Positions 62,951 through 64,000 of a stretch of 64,000 bases of DNA are shown in pieces. A program made the position numbers and the translations under genes. The notes below the pieces were generated by a model, which was not told the DNA's origin, ran no database searches, and saw nothing but the letters and a program-made list of their open reading frames with translations. Origin of the DNA: Spirochaetia bacterium (GTDB lineage Bacteria > Spirochaetota > Leptospiria > Leptospirales > Leptonemataceae); the NCBI GenBank assembly GCA_009885105.1, contig VFLI01000063.1, positions 1 through 64,000 on the forward strand, read 5' to 3'. Within the stretch, counting starts at the first letter, position 1; each line of letters starts with the position of its first letter.

Positions 62951-63559
62951 TTATTTAATCTCATTCGCTGCGTCGAGAGCTGCCTGCGCGCTGGCGTCGA
63001 TATCGGCTTCCGATCCGCCGAGAATCATCCGTCCGGTCTGTCCCCATGTCGTCACCAGGTTCAGACGTGTGTTGGCCGCCTTCAGGGCCTGGTTGCAGAT
63101 GAATGCCATGTATCCCGCCGGTTCGCACTCGATGATCAGAACAGAATCGCCGGCCAGAATTTGATTTCCGCCCGACATATTCGTCAGAGCGATTGCATGA
63201 TCGCCTTCGATCCCGCGGATCACCTTGTTTGTGAGAATCTTACAGGGAGCCCTGTTGGCTTCTGTAAGACCCGTCGCTTCCAGGATCGCCTTTCCTGCGG
63301 CAAGGACCTCGCCCTGGTCGCCGTGATGGATTTCAAGCTGTCCGAACTGGCGTTCTGTGATGACAACGCCCAGCCGGACCCTGGTATTTTTCAATGCCAG
63401 GTCGATCATCACGTGAATTTCCATCGCCGGGGCGATTTCTATATACATGCCCGCGTCATACTCGCTTGGATCAAATGCTTTATTATCTTTAGCAACATAG
63501 GAAGCGAGCTGGGGTTGCATAGAATCGAGAAAGGAATAGGTTCTGAGTTGGTATGCCAT
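62951..63559 (-). CDS. Tandem BMC-domain (BMC-T) microcompartment shell-like protein
   Basis: The 202-aa protein matches two tandem bacterial microcompartment shell domains: first domain about 37-98 (MYIEIAPAMEIHVMIDLALKN..., HHGDQGEVLAAGKAIL), second about 136-200 (LIIECEPAGYMAFICNQALKAAN..., GRMILGGSEADIDASAQAAL). The N-terminus RTYSFLDSMQPQLASYVA is shared by a BMC-T group found in diverse bacteria. Such proteins form trimeric pseudohexagonal shell tiles with a gated pore. No other shell gene, aldehyde dehydrogenase, carboxysome or diol-type enzyme is in the window, so the partner and function are unknown. The right edge is too close to exclude further genes. Confidence 0.75.
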   Translation of the reverse strand: MAYQLRTYSFLDSMQPQLASYVAKDNKAFDPSEYDAGMYIEIAPAMEIHVMIDLALKNTRVRLGVVITERQFGQLEIHHGDQGEVLAAGKAILEATGLTEANRAPCKILTNKVIRGIEGDHAIALTNMSGGNQILAGDSVLIIECEPAGYMAFICNQALKAANTRLNLVTTWGQTGRMILGGSEADIDASAQAALDAANEIK

Positions 63560-63636
63560 AATGGATATTATCGGGGCGGGAAATGCCGAAATTTAAAGGC
63601 TCTGCTCCTATTTTTGGCCTTTTTTACAGGGTTTTC

Positions 63637-64000
63637 TTATTGCGCTTCCAGCGAGGCCCTGGCGCTGTTCTGAACTTCCGAATCTGTGTCGGTCAGAGCT
63701 TTTTTCAGCAGTTCTTCCGCCTCCGGAGGACGCGGACTCATCCTTCCCAGCCCATAGACGGCTCTCTGCCGAACATGAACGCGTGTATCGGACATGGCCT
63801 GCTTGAAAAATGGCATGCTGTCCGCACCCAGCCGCGCCAGTGCTTCCGCCGCCGCATAGGTCACCTCCGGCGCCCGGTCCCATAGCAGCGGATAGAGCGA
63901 TGACGCAGCCCTGGTTTTAGATCCCAGAAGACCCAGCGATCTGGCTGCCTGCAGGCGAACATGGGAATCTGAGTCCATGAGCGCCAATTTGAGTTCCGGT
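63637..64000 (-). CDS. HEAT-repeat protein, 5' end beyond the window
   Basis: At least 121 residues of alpha-solenoid are visible: PELKLALMDSDSHVRLQAAR, SLYPLLWDRAPEVTYAAAEALARLG and ALTDTDSEVQNSARASLEAQ are HEAT/PBS-lyase-type repeats of about 31 residues. The frame stays open through the right edge, so the gene starts outside. An in-frame TTG at 63987 is only an internal codon. It lies 77 bp upstream of the BMC gene on the same strand. It probably mediates protein-protein contacts. Confidence 0.75.
   Translation of the reverse strand, partial: PELKLALMDSDSHVRLQAARSLGLLGSKTRAASSLYPLLWDRAPEVTYAAAEALARLGADSMPFFKQAMSDTRVHVRQRAVYGLGRMSPRPPEAEELLKKALTDTDSEVQNSARASLEAQ

Noticed and set aside
1-64000. 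CRISPR arrays, tRNA or rRNA genes, insertion sequences, prophage
   Set aside because: No regular direct repeats with spacers, no cloverleaf sequences in the gaps and no transposase, integrase or phage genes were seen.

Overview
The window most likely comes from a spirochaete of the order Leptospirales (Leptospira/Leptonema/Turneriella-like), possibly from an environmental genome. The signs are an OmpL47-type repeat protein, a FlaA-like periplasmic flagellar sheath protein, a DUF1566/Lcl-like lipoprotein with a loose spirochaetal lipobox, and several other surface lipoproteins. Full lipopolysaccharide and outer-membrane machinery (lpxK, msbA, bamA) sits beside them. Base composition looks roughly balanced. 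I saw no rRNA, tRNA, CRISPR array, transposase, integrase or phage gene.

Layout. 1-8 kb: 5' end of a flagellar switch gene (fliN/fliY), an unknown 460-aa protein, an ABC1/AarF kinase, rdgB, STAS and comF-like genes, an OmpL47-type protein, a FlaA-like protein and lipoproteins. 7.5-21.4 kb is one long minus-strand run: recN, then bamA-msbA-lpxK (envelope biogenesis), then fba-SMR transporter-CoA transferase, then guaB, an IscU-like/pentapeptide-repeat fusion, a 61-aa protein and a STAS protein; many junctions overlap or nearly touch. 22-26.4 kb is a four-gene operon with two KASIII-type condensing enzymes, an SDR reductase and an acyl-CoA/AMP ligase, a candidate small-molecule pathway. 27-38 kb: a ClpX-like AAA+ protein, an MBOAT/SGNH O-acylation pair, a secreted lipase behind a very good sigma-54 promoter match, an SDR, nnrS and ctaA. 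38-48 kb: korAB (2-oxoacid:ferredoxin oxidoreductase), speH behind a leader hairpin, a SET-domain methyltransferase, a short UvrD-like helicase, ssb, a two-part radical SAM protein and upp.

48-60 kb is the most system-like accessory region. A tight three-gene operon encodes a lamin-tail lipoprotein, a 614-aa predicted outer-membrane beta-barrel, and a lipoprotein with two intact phospholipase D HKD motifs plus a lamin-tail domain. Next to it lies a 1549-aa lipoprotein with a degenerate PLD module and four lamin-tail domains. A coiled-coil, tail-anchored gene between them is split by a one-base frameshift. Together they look like a cell-surface phosphodiesterase/adhesion module. 60-64 kb: cdd, punA and a phosphomannomutase/phosphoglucomutase, then an orphan tandem BMC shell protein and a HEAT-repeat protein cut by the window edge.

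Intergenic gaps carry dispersed palindromic repeats with arms resembling TTTCACGCAGAGACGC and its complement, at 35.1, 42.7, 54.25, 54.9 and 62.8 kb, plus two smaller repeat types. One copy lies inside a coding region and supplies most of a lipoprotein signal peptide.
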